Shown piece after piece: positions 27,887-35,463 of a DNA stretch of 64,000 nt (the first letter of the stretch is position 1; each line of letters starts with the position of its first letter). The stretch lies in NCBI GenBank assembly GCA_049568075.1, contig CP144911.1; one strand, 5' to 3'. The notes under the pieces are model-generated. The model was not told the DNA's origin. It searched no databases and worked only from the letters and a program-made list of their open reading frames with translations. The position numbers were made by a program, and so were the translations under genes. Source of the DNA: Gottfriedia sp049568075 (lineage in GTDB: Bacteria > Bacillota > Bacilli > Bacillales > Bacillaceae_G).

Positions 27887-27913
27887 ATTACAGTTTGTTT
27901 TAAGGGCTGTAAT
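27887..27913 (+). promoter_or_regulatory. palindrome upstream of the IDEAL gene
   Basis: Perfect inverted repeat ATTACAG-N13-CTGTAAT. The half-site matches that of the spxA2 operator, though the spacing is wider. Candidate third site for the Rrf2 repressor. Confidence 0.45.
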
Positions 27914-27961
27914 GATCACAAGTTTTTTAATTAATAAATCTAAATAAGTAGGTGGAATAAA

Positions 27962-28297
27962 ATGAACATAAATAATGATTCTATTTTAAAAATAGGTGAC
28001 TGGGTTAAAGGTATATCATTGCAAGGAGAATTAGTAATAGGTTATGTTGAATCATTTACTAATCTTGATGAAGTAGTAAAGGTAAATGTCATAACTTCAG
28101 ATAATAATACGACTGTTGGAAAGTCTATTCAAATGCTAAATAGAAACGTAAAGAAAATACCTGATTCGAAAGTGACAAACAAAGAACAGATTCACTTTCT
28201 AATTGACTTGGCCCTCTCAACAGGAGATGAGGATTGGTTTAATGAGCTATCTTCTCAGTTAAACTCCATGAGGCAACTTGTTAATAGCGTAAAATAA
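27962..28297 (+). CDS. IDEAL-domain protein
   Basis: 111 residues. The N-terminal half is a small beta-rich module (GDWVKGISLQGELVIGYVES). The C-terminus carries an IDEAL domain (LIDLALSTGDEDWFNELSSQL, about 82-102), a short helical motif found in Bacillus proteins such as ComK-related and YqgQ-type regulators. Function unknown. AGGTGG precedes the ATG. It has its own terminator and a palindrome in its promoter related to that of spxA2. Confidence 0.72.
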   Translation: MNINNDSILKIGDWVKGISLQGELVIGYVESFTNLDEVVKVNVITSDNNTTVGKSIQMLNRNVKKIPDSKVTNKEQIHFLIDLALSTGDEDWFNELSSQLNSMRQLVNSVK

Positions 28298-28329
28298 AGC
28301 TTTTAAAACAGAAGTAATAAGAGTTCCTA

Positions 28330-28357
28330 AAGGTTGTCTATTAGACAGCCTTTTTTT
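28330..28357 (+). terminator. terminator of the IDEAL gene
   Basis: 10-bp stem AAGGTTGTCT/AGACAGCCTT with a 3-nt loop, then T residues. Confidence 0.85.
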
Positions 28358-28454
28358 AGTTCAAAATCTTAACAAAGCCTTTCTGATAAGACTCCACTTC
28401 TTCCCCTTCACTCGAACGATAAACAAGAAGTTCATCTCTGAAATTAATCATCAT
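28356..28454 (-). pseudogene. possible gene fragment (32 codons)
   Basis: Minus-strand frame MMINFRDELLVYRSSEGEE... ending FVKILN, with protein-like composition but no ribosome binding site and a stop just upstream. It may be the tail of a lost gene. Weak evidence. Confidence 0.25.
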
Positions 28455-28482
28455 GAATCCACAAGTTACTTAGTTTGAAATA

Positions 28483-28513
28483 TAAAAAAACTGATCAAAT
28501 CATTGACCAGTTT
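28483..28513 (-). terminator. terminator of the L,D-transpeptidase gene
   Basis: Stem AAACTGGTCAA/TTTGATCAGTTT on the minus strand, then TTTTTTT, immediately after the stop at 28523. Confidence 0.85.
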
Positions 28514-28522
28514 CAAATCATA

Positions 28523-29431
28523 TTAATATTGAGTTAATTTATTCAATGGTGCTTGAATAATTAGTGGTTTTTTTGCAGGATCTAACCATTTTAAAATGGA
28601 TACTACATTTGTTTTAGATGTAGCTGTGCAGCCTGCAGTATACCCTGAAGTTCCAGCTACGTGAAAAAAGATTGCACTACCTTTTCCCGGGGTTCTCGCA
28701 GTATTATAGTTAATAACAAATCCATAATCATATTGGGAAATATTCATTTTTTCAGCAGTTTTCCATCTACCGTCATTTTCTGATGCTAATTGCCAAGTAT
28801 TATATAATTTACTATTCGAATCATCTACCCAAACATCATTTGAAGTAATTTTACGATAAGTCATTTTCGTACCTGGATTTGCATATCTACCGAATGCTGT
28901 TGTAATTGTATATTTCCCTTCAGGTGTTTCATAATCACCCTCATTCTTACTACTAATCATGCCGTTTTTACCGATCACACCTGAATATGTATGTAACTTT
29001 TTCCAACTAGTACCGCTTTTTTCAAATGTTTCAATAAAAACATTTCTTGTACTTTCATTTTCAGCTGACACAATGATTAATTGCTTTGAAGTACCTAAAG
29101 TTTTCATTTTATTTACGGTCGTAGCAGAAACTGTTGTTGGAGTTTTTTTAATATATTTACTTGAAACCCATCCAGTTTTTGTTCCACTTTTTATTTTATA
29201 CCAAGATCCACTTGTGCTTGTAATCGTAACTTTCGCACCCTTTTTAAGTGTCCCAATTACTTTATAACTAGTACTAGGACCGCTTCTTACATTTAAAACT
29301 GATGCAGTTACTGTACCGCTTATCGTCGCAGCTTCCACGGTCTTAATTGAATTCGGAGTAGTATTTCCATAGAATAAACCTCCAGTTAAAATTGATAGTG
29401 CTAAAGTTGTTTTGCAAATACTTTTAATCAT
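28523..29431 (-). CDS. secreted SH3b - L,D-transpeptidase (YkuD-like) protein
   Basis: 302 residues. A signal peptide (MIKSICKTTLALSILTGG.. to about 33) is followed by one bacterial SH3 domain (about 37-95, LNVRSGPSTSYKVIGTLKKG). The C-terminal catalytic domain (about 115-295) has the motif FFHVAGTSGYTAGCTA, in which the Cys is the presumed nucleophile of the YkuD/ErfK fold. It probably acts on cell-wall peptides. The ATG at 29431 is preferred over the upstream 29482 start because GGAGC precedes it and it begins with the signal peptide. Confidence 0.85.
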   Translation of the reverse strand: MIKSICKTTLALSILTGGLFYGNTTPNSIKTVEAATISGTVTASVLNVRSGPSTSYKVIGTLKKGAKVTITSTSGSWYKIKSGTKTGWVSSKYIKKTPTTVSATTVNKMKTLGTSKQLIIVSAENESTRNVFIETFEKSGTSWKKLHTYSGVIGKNGMISSKNEGDYETPEGKYTITTAFGRYANPGTKMTYRKITSNDVWVDDSNSKLYNTWQLASENDGRWKTAEKMNISQYDYGFVINYNTARTPGKGSAIFFHVAGTSGYTAGCTATSKTNVVSILKWLDPAKKPLIIQAPLNKLTQY

Positions 29432-29764
29432 TAAATCAGCTCCATTGTAAAGTAAATCTATATTCGAGCCTTTATTATACATAACTAACCTTACATAATA
29501 AGGACATTTTTATTACAATTCAATTAGTTTTATAACAGTTCTCTTAAAATTGTAGAAATTATTAAAATTCTTCCGATACTATTTAAATTATAATCAAAAA
29601 TGACAAAAAAAGATGCATTTTAATTTGTTCTCTTCTGTGGGACAAATGCTAAAAAAAGTAATTGAAATAGCGTAATATTAACACTAAACAAAGTATTGGA
29701 ATTCGTACCAAGGATTTGTTTTTTTATTTACATATCTACAATAAAATAGTATACATTTCTACTA
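29432..29764. other. intergenic region
   Basis: About 330 AT-rich bases with the L,D-transpeptidase promoter at the left side. No gene, repeat or convincing hairpin was found. Confidence 0.35.
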
Positions 29765-30331
29765 TTATTTTTTTAATTTAAAATTAGCAATTTCTTTTCC
29801 ACCCGATGTTACTATTAAAGTACCATCTAAAGCATTTTCTTTTAGTTTTTCTAGTTTGTCTGTTGACGGAACTCTCACAGGAATTTGAGAAGTTTCCTCG
29901 GTTACACCTAAATCAAATGTAAGAATGTATTTTCCAATTTTATTGGATTTAATTCCCCCATCAAACTGAACACCATAACCTAAGCCCGTTTCATAATACG
30001 ACGAAGGATTAAATAGATTAAATCCCATTATATCTTTAGAAATAGTAGCTAATTTTTTGCTAGGAACTAACTTTACCTTTAAAGTCGTATCTGCTGTTCC
30101 TCCGATTTGTCGATTTCCATTATTTTTAATTTTAAATTCGTAGAGTAAAGCTGTTGGAATAACCTCTTGTCCCTTTTTATCACCTTCAGTTAAAATGGTT
30201 GAGCCAACATATTTTTTATCTTTAACAATCTCAACTTTTTTACTAACAAGGTCTAGAGATGGTTTAGACGAGCAAGCAGTTAATAGAACAAGAAGCAAGG
30301 TAATACTTAAAAGAGTTGTGTACCATTTCAT
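29765..30331 (-). CDS. lipoprotein of unknown function
   Basis: 188 residues with a lipoprotein signal peptide (MKWYTTLLSITLLLVLLTAC, lipobox LTAC) and a beta-rich extracellular domain (YEFKIKNNGNRQIGGTADTTLKVKL) that resembles DUF4352/FxLYD-like immunoglobulin folds. The ATG at 30331 follows AAGGAGG and gives a proper signal peptide; the longer frame to 30403 does not. Probably attached to the outer membrane face. Exact role unknown. Confidence 0.75.
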   Translation of the reverse strand: MKWYTTLLSITLLLVLLTACSSKPSLDLVSKKVEIVKDKKYVGSTILTEGDKKGQEVIPTALLYEFKIKNNGNRQIGGTADTTLKVKLVPSKKLATISKDIMGFNLFNPSSYYETGLGYGVQFDGGIKSNKIGKYILTFDLGVTEETSQIPVRVPSTDKLEKLKENALDGTLIVTSGGKEIANFKLKK

Positions 30332-30587
30332 CACTTGTCCTCCTTTAATGTCAATTACGCTTATTTTATCATAACATTTCCATTTTTCAGAAAAAATTAT
30401 CACATATACAAAATATCTTCATTTGTAAAGTTGTAATATGTTCAATTTCTAAGGAAGGATTGAACCAAATTTAACTATAATAATCGCTTTAAATACACAA
30501 TGTACAATAACTATTGTACTTAAGATTTTAGTGCTATTTTATAAACCATTTATCCTTAATTAATTAAACAAAAAGCCTAATATCAAT
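30332..30587. other. intergenic region
   Basis: Promoter region of the lipoprotein gene. Nothing else recognised. Confidence 0.3.
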
Positions 30588-30622
30588 AAAAACAGACCAT
30601 TCCGCTACAGCGAAATGGTCTG
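30588..30622 (-). terminator. terminator of the DHA2 transporter gene
   Basis: 13-bp stem CAGACCATTTCGC/GCGGAATGGTCTG with a TGTA loop, then TTTTTATT on the minus strand. Confidence 0.85.
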
Positions 30623-30700
30623 CGATTTTAAATCGATTTCTAAATTTTATCCCCGTAAAGAGATCCCGTTAATTTTAAATTTTGGCTTCTTTATTATTTC

Positions 30701-32176
30701 TTAATGTCCGACCATCATTGAAGATTTTGATTCGTCAAGATCTGCTTTTGACGCATCTGCATCTTGCACTTTTGGTTTACGTAAAATAATTGCTAACAAC
30801 GCTCCTACTAATGCAATACCTGCTGCTAGTAAGAATGTATCACCAAATGCTGAAATCATTGCATTTAATGGATTCGTTGTTTTTGCCATATAATCCTTTG
30901 TACTTGAAGTTAAAAATCCAGCCATACCTGCTACTGCAAATGATACCATTACTTGCTGAGCAGCTGCAGTTAAAGGCGTTACACGACTTACTAAATGTCT
31001 TGGTGCAGATTGTAATACGTGTGTATTAATCGGCATCATTGATAATCCCATTCCAGCACCCATCATTGCAAGTGTTAACATTATAAATGTGTTTGAAGAG
31101 TCAACTGTAATTTTAGAGAAAATGAATAGTGCAGATGTGATAATTGTTAAACCAACTAACGCCATCGGTCTAGCTCCAACTTTATCATACATTTTCCCAC
31201 CAATTGGCATCATTAAAGCAGATGCTAATGCTTGAGGTAACATAATTAAGCCCGTTTCAAATGCCCCATATTGTTTAACTGTTTGTAAAAATAATGGAAC
31301 AATTAGGAAAGAACCGAATAAAGCAATTTGCATAATCCAAGTAATTAAAATACTTCTAACAAAATCAGACGATTTAAATACACGTAACTCAAGTAAAGGT
31401 TGTTTTAGGCGAAGCTCAACAAAGATGAAAAGTAATAATGCAACACCACCAACAATTAAACCTGTTAATGTTCCTTTTGAAGTCCAACTTATTGAACTTT
31501 GACTAACTCCGTAAGCTAACATTGAGAAAGCGATTGGAGCAATAATAATTCCTAATCCGTCTAAAGCAGGTACTGATTTAGATTCAAAATTAGGTAAAAA
31601 TTTAGCGCCAATGATCATTGCAATAATACCGATTGGTAAATTAATTAGGAAAATCCAATGCCAAGTAGAATACTCAACAAACCACCCTGAGATAACCGGA
31701 CCTAATGCAGGCGCAAGTAACATCGGAATTCCAAGCATCCCCATAATTGAACCGATTTTTTCTGGAGGAGCTAATCTAAAGATAATTGCCATACCGATTG
31801 GCGCAACCATTCCTCCACCAATTCCTTGTATTACTCGAAATAAAATTAACTGTTCAGGTGTTTGAGCTACAGAACAAAGAACTGATCCGATTGTAAAAAA
31901 CAAAATCGTTAATAAGAAAATTTTCTTAGCTCCAAAACGATCAGACATCCAGCCTGCAAGTGGTATAACAGCCGATAATGCCAATGTATATCCTGTAATC
32001 GTCCACTGCATTTTTGTTAAATCAGATTTAAAATATTCGGTAATTCCAGGTAATGCTACGTTTACTACCGTACTATCTAAAATAACCATGATCATACCTA
32101 CGATTACTGCCATCATTGGACCAATAATCGTTTTTACACTAAACGGCGTGTCAGCCGAGTTTTGCTGATTATTCAT
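30701..32176 (-). CDS. DHA2-family MFS multidrug efflux transporter (EmrB/QacA type)
   Basis: 491 residues, 14 predicted transmembrane segments. Motif A is GWMSDRFGAKKIF (about 75-87). The family signature LDSTVVNVALPGI in TM1 and motif C (GPVISGWFVEYSTWHWIFLINLPIG) in TM5 are present. DHA2 pumps expel drugs and lipophilic cations with proton antiport. No regulator gene is adjacent. Close to LmrB/MdtP-type pumps of Bacillus. Confidence 0.92.
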   Translation of the reverse strand: MNNQQNSADTPFSVKTIIGPMMAVIVGMIMVILDSTVVNVALPGITEYFKSDLTKMQWTITGYTLALSAVIPLAGWMSDRFGAKKIFLLTILFFTIGSVLCSVAQTPEQLILFRVIQGIGGGMVAPIGMAIIFRLAPPEKIGSIMGMLGIPMLLAPALGPVISGWFVEYSTWHWIFLINLPIGIIAMIIGAKFLPNFESKSVPALDGLGIIIAPIAFSMLAYGVSQSSISWTSKGTLTGLIVGGVALLLFIFVELRLKQPLLELRVFKSSDFVRSILITWIMQIALFGSFLIVPLFLQTVKQYGAFETGLIMLPQALASALMMPIGGKMYDKVGARPMALVGLTIITSALFIFSKITVDSSNTFIMLTLAMMGAGMGLSMMPINTHVLQSAPRHLVSRVTPLTAAAQQVMVSFAVAGMAGFLTSSTKDYMAKTTNPLNAMISAFGDTFLLAAGIALVGALLAIILRKPKVQDADASKADLDESKSSMMVGH

Positions 32177-32484
32177 ATATTATCCCCATTTCTTCTATCT
32201 ATTTTTGTTAAGCAGTATTGAAATTCGTTCAAATTTTCCATTCTATTTATTAGTGCAAAAAAACATTTTATGATAAAAGCGAAATTTGAACAGAAAGTCT
32301 ATCATACAAAAAAACAATTAAAATGTAAATAGTAATTGTCCTTAATCCGAAAACAGTACTCACAATAAGTACAGTATATGTTAATTATATGTCCTTTTCA
32401 AGTTTAATATTTAATTATTTTTATTGTTTCTTTGTAAACCTACTTTGTTGCTTCAAACAGAAAGTTTTAATAATAAAACAAATA
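32177..32484. other. intergenic region
   Basis: About 300 AT-rich bases upstream of the efflux gene. No gene or structured element was recognised. Confidence 0.3.
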
Positions 32485-32522
32485 AAAATAGCCCTTATGA
32501 TTCTATTCACAGGGCTATTTTT
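32485..32522 (-). terminator. terminator of the DUF3243 gene
   Basis: 11-bp stem AAATAGCCCT/AGGGCTATTTT with a 15-nt loop, then T residues on the minus strand. Confidence 0.8.
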
Positions 32523-32539
32523 TAATCACATTATTTTAA

Positions 32540-32788
32540 TTATTTATTTTTAACATACTTCATCATTAGATGAGCAATTGTATGTTGTTCTTGTTCATCT
32601 GCAACTTCCCAAAGGTCTTTTAAAATTTGTTCTTCTGCATTTTTTGGTTCAACTTCATTTGCTAAATAATTTCCTAAGCGATATGCCATTTCAGAAATAG
32701 CACCTTCACCAACACCTTTTTCACCTGTTGCATCTAAACGATCACCTAAAAAATCTTTCCATTGATCCCAGTTATCTAAAATTGACAT
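32540..32788 (-). CDS. DUF3243 protein (YmfJ-like)
   Basis: 82 residues starting MSILDNWDQWKDFLGDRLDA, the hallmark of the DUF3243/YmfJ family of Bacillus. The rest is helical (MAYRLGNYLANEVEPKN, LWEVADEQEQHTIAHLMMKYV). Cytosolic, function unknown. GAGGTG precedes the ATG, and it has its own terminator. Confidence 0.88.
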   Translation of the reverse strand: MSILDNWDQWKDFLGDRLDATGEKGVGEGAISEMAYRLGNYLANEVEPKNAEEQILKDLWEVADEQEQHTIAHLMMKYVKNK

Positions 32789-32900
32789 CGTTTTTCACCT
32801 CATAATAATAGTTGTTGAAGATTACATAAATACTATTTGCCTTTTATGAAGTAATTATGTATGAATTATTATCCGGGTAATATTATCAGAAAATTTAAAT

Positions 32901-32936
32901 AAAAAGAGCTAACCATTTTGCAAAATTAGCTCTTTT
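32901..32936 (-). terminator. terminator of the degV gene
   Basis: Long stem AAAAGAGCTAATTTT/AAAATGGTTAGCTCTTTTT on the minus strand with a short loop. Confidence 0.85.
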
Positions 32937-32943
32937 AGTTATT

Positions 32944-33807
32944 TTATTTTTTATTCTCGTTCATAAAAAATATCGCTAAAGTACCAGGCCCTGCATGAGC
33001 ACCTATAGCAGAACCGATTGAATTAATGACAAATTCCTTACATCCAAATGTCTCTGCCATCGCATTTTTAATTTCAATTGCTTTTTCTTGATCGTCACCG
33101 TGAGAAATACCAATTAATTGAGTTGATAAATTTGTCCCTCTAGATTCCATAATTTCAAGAATTCTTTTTATCAATTTTTTTGAACCTCTAATTTTTTCAA
33201 GTGGAATTAACTTTCCATCTTCAACGTGTAAGATCGGTTTAATATTTAATAAATTGCCGACAAAACCAGCAACCTTACTCAAGCGACCTCCACGCACCAA
33301 ATATTGAAGGTCATCCACTGTAAAGATATGTTCTATATGTTGTATGCTATGTTTAATATTAATAACAACATCTTCTTTTGTAGCTCCCTCCATCACAAGC
33401 TTTGCAGCATTAACAGCAATTAACCCTTGTCCGATTGATGCACTTTTTGTATCAAATATCTCTAAATCAAAATCAGGAAATTCCTCGTCAAATTCATTTT
33501 TTACCATTACTGCAGATTGATATGTACCTGAAAGTTCAGAAGAAAACGCTATATAGATACATGGTGTATTTTCTTTTGCATATTTAACGAAGGTATTATA
33601 AATATACTCATAAGACGGAAGAGACGTTTTAAATACTTTTCCATTACGCATTTCATTAAATAAAGTCTTTGAATCCAATGTTAAACCATCAAAATATTCT
33701 TTTTCATCTTCTGAATAAACTCGTAGTGGAATGACATCAATATTATATTGTTCAATGATCTCTTTTGGTAAATCAGCCGCACTATCCGTAATAATTTTTA
33801 AATTCAT
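32944..33807 (-). CDS. DegV-family fatty-acid-binding protein
   Basis: 287 residues with the DegV pattern: ITDSAADLPKEI at the N-terminus, FKTSLPS (about 58-64), FSSELSGTYQSA with the ligand-contact Ser, and VRGGRLSKVAGFVGNLLNIKPIL. DegV/FakB proteins bind a fatty acid and, with FakA, deliver acyl-phosphate for membrane lipid synthesis. AGAGG precedes the ATG. A single-gene unit. Confidence 0.92.
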   Translation of the reverse strand: MNLKIITDSAADLPKEIIEQYNIDVIPLRVYSEDEKEYFDGLTLDSKTLFNEMRNGKVFKTSLPSYEYIYNTFVKYAKENTPCIYIAFSSELSGTYQSAVMVKNEFDEEFPDFDLEIFDTKSASIGQGLIAVNAAKLVMEGATKEDVVINIKHSIQHIEHIFTVDDLQYLVRGGRLSKVAGFVGNLLNIKPILHVEDGKLIPLEKIRGSKKLIKRILEIMESRGTNLSTQLIGISHGDDQEKAIEIKNAMAETFGCKEFVINSIGSAIGAHAGPGTLAIFFMNENKK

Positions 33808-33917
33808 CTAATCATACCTCTGTTTCAAAAAATTGGTTTATTCTATTTAAACGCATAAATTCTATTCTCTCACAAAATGCTTTTACAGAAAAACAAAATG
33901 GTTTAATATAATTTTAA

Positions 33918-34277
33918 CATAATCGGGCAAGAAGTCTCCTTCCTCAAGTGTGTGAAGGATTTTAGTCCAACAGTAGGTGGGATGTGAATTGCCTTTTTTC
34001 GATAGAAAAGCATATGGTTATATGCTATGATTTTCTTATGAATTGTTCTTTGATAAGTAGTTATAGAGGTTGAGTGGACAAATAAGACATAGTGCGAAAA
34101 CCAAGCCCGTCACCCTTCCACTCGTAATATAACTAAGGTAACGAAAGAGCCTCCATTCGTTGGACATCTACCGCAGGAACTGTGGGAAGTAACGCTCGTG
34201 GAGATGAAAGGTTGCTTTCGTCACGGAATCGAGAAGTCCCCACTTCAAGCGTTAGCTAAGTGGTGGGAGTAGTTCAC
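33918..34277 (+). mobile_element. TnpB-less IS200/IS605-type element with omegaRNA-like right end
   Basis: A noncoding stretch of about 360 bp looks like both ends of an IS200/IS605 (IS1341-like) element without tnpA or tnpB. The left part contains GGGCAAGAAGTCTCC, an imperfect CCTTC..GAAGG hairpin and CAGTAGGTGGGATG. The right part ends in a hairpin CCACTTCAAGC-GTTA-GCTAAGTGG (34238-34267) followed by GGGAGTAGTTCAC, a typical right-end sequence. The structured 200 bp before it (34050-34277) corresponds to the region that yields omegaRNA in TnpB elements. Exact ends are estimates. Confidence 0.65.
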
Positions 34278-34344
34278 TAATAATATTTGCTATTAACTAA
34301 TATATACCTTCTTTTTTTCATATTCTTCACAAAAAATTATTAAT

Positions 34345-35013
34345 TTACCATTCGAACTGTTGATTTGGATAATAGCCATATCGATATTCTAATTGTTTTT
34401 TTTCATCTTCACTTCTTTTTTGACGCAATGCATAAATAATTAAAATGGATCCGAACACTTGTACCCAGCTACCAACAAGTAATAAATCTTTACCTAATAT
34501 AGTCTTATCACGTAGTAACGCCACATTAGCAATACCGTCAATTAAAGCTCCTAAACCGATTAATTGATTGCCATAAGCCTCAATTTTATCTAGTTGCGTC
34601 CCCTCAATCAATGCTCCAGTTGTTTCAATTTGAGCACCAATTGATTGTATAATACCTCCTAGCGCGTTTAACCTAATACCTTCTTTTTCCATTCCTTCAA
34701 TTTCTAAATTTGTTGCAAATGTATTTGTAGCATTTCCGGCTGCTTGAATCCAAGCACCAATCATCATTGTTAATTCATATTCTTTTTCTATTTCATTTTC
34801 ATTTTCTTTTTTTGCTCTCTCATATAATTTTTCTCTTCCAATTGCTTGAATGGTGTTGCCAAAAGCTTCGATTGCATTACCTTTAGCGAATAAACTTCTA
34901 CCAAAGTTTTCACTTACGATTTTTGTACTTGAAATACCAACTGCAGCCGTTGATGTACCTAATAATAAAAAATATGCACCGATTAGGGGTAAATCATCAA
35001 CTAAATCCCTCAA
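34345..35013 (-). CDS. repetitive Gly/Gln/Ile-rich protein, unknown (DUF6944-like)
   Basis: 222 residues built from a recurring amphipathic unit of the form G..I(Q/E)A(F/I)G: GNAIEAFGNTIQAIG, GAWIQAAGNATNTFA, GGIIQSIGAQIETTG, GNQLIGLGALIDGIA, GSWVQVFGSILI. A hydrophobic N-terminus (DLPLIGAYFLLLGTSTAAVGI) precedes the repeats. The TTG at 35013 is preferred as start because GGAGGTG lies 5 bp upstream; the frame extends to 35031. Structure and function unknown. The name DUF6944 is a recollection, not a search result. Confidence 0.6.
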   Translation of the reverse strand: MRDLVDDLPLIGAYFLLLGTSTAAVGISSTKIVSENFGRSLFAKGNAIEAFGNTIQAIGREKLYERAKKENENEIEKEYELTMMIGAWIQAAGNATNTFATNLEIEGMEKEGIRLNALGGIIQSIGAQIETTGALIEGTQLDKIEAYGNQLIGLGALIDGIANVALLRDKTILGKDLLLVGSWVQVFGSILIIYALRQKRSEDEKKQLEYRYGYYPNQQFEW

Positions 35014-35068
35014 TTTGGCACCTCCATTCAAACAGTATTTAAACTAGTTTATTCAACTTTAAATTTAA

Positions 35069-35100
35069 TTGACAATTAATATTGTTTTGATTAATATAAT
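35069..35100 (+). promoter_or_regulatory. promoter of the T-box/lysK unit
   Basis: TTGACA at 35069-35074. TAATAT at 35092 lies at 17-bp spacing, overlapping TATAAT at 35095-35100. Confidence 0.6.
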
Positions 35101-35127
35101 AACAATTAATATTTCGAAATTTAAAAG

Positions 35128-35424
35128 CTATGAAGAGAAAAGTAGTAAAGTTAAAATTATTTACAGAGAACTCCTGTGTGCTGAAAAAGGAGTAATAATA
35201 GACTTTATGAAAAAAGACTTGGAGCTTCGTATGGAACTAAAGTTCACTAGTTCACTTTAGGGATGGTACGACGGGTTCTCCCGTTATAGAGATAGGGTAT
35301 AAGCATTCGTGCCGTACCTAAATAAGGTTGGTATGGTAACATATCAATAAACTGGGGTGGTACCACGAAGTTTACAAACTCTCGTCCTCAAGATGATTAA
35401 ATCTTGGGGGTGGGAGTTTTTTTA
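35128..35424 (+). promoter_or_regulatory. T-box riboswitch (lysine)
   Basis: A leader of about 300 nt with the T-box motif CTGGGGTGGTACCACG at 35352-35367, which pairs with the tRNA acceptor end. An intrinsic terminator with arms 35377-35393 and 35402-35418 and a run of T follows. The upstream stem I region contains AGAGAA and GGAGTAATAATAGAC-like conserved segments and a candidate AAA (Lys) specifier near 35210. Uncharged tRNA-Lys would stabilise the antiterminator and allow lysK transcription. Confidence 0.9.
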
Positions 35425-35463
35425 TTTGCAATAGTTAAATAAAAATAATTTTGAGGTGAAAAC

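Noticed and set aside
33918..34277. A protein-coding tnpB remnant within the IS605-type element
   Set aside because: No TnpB motif could be read on either strand; only end sequences remain.
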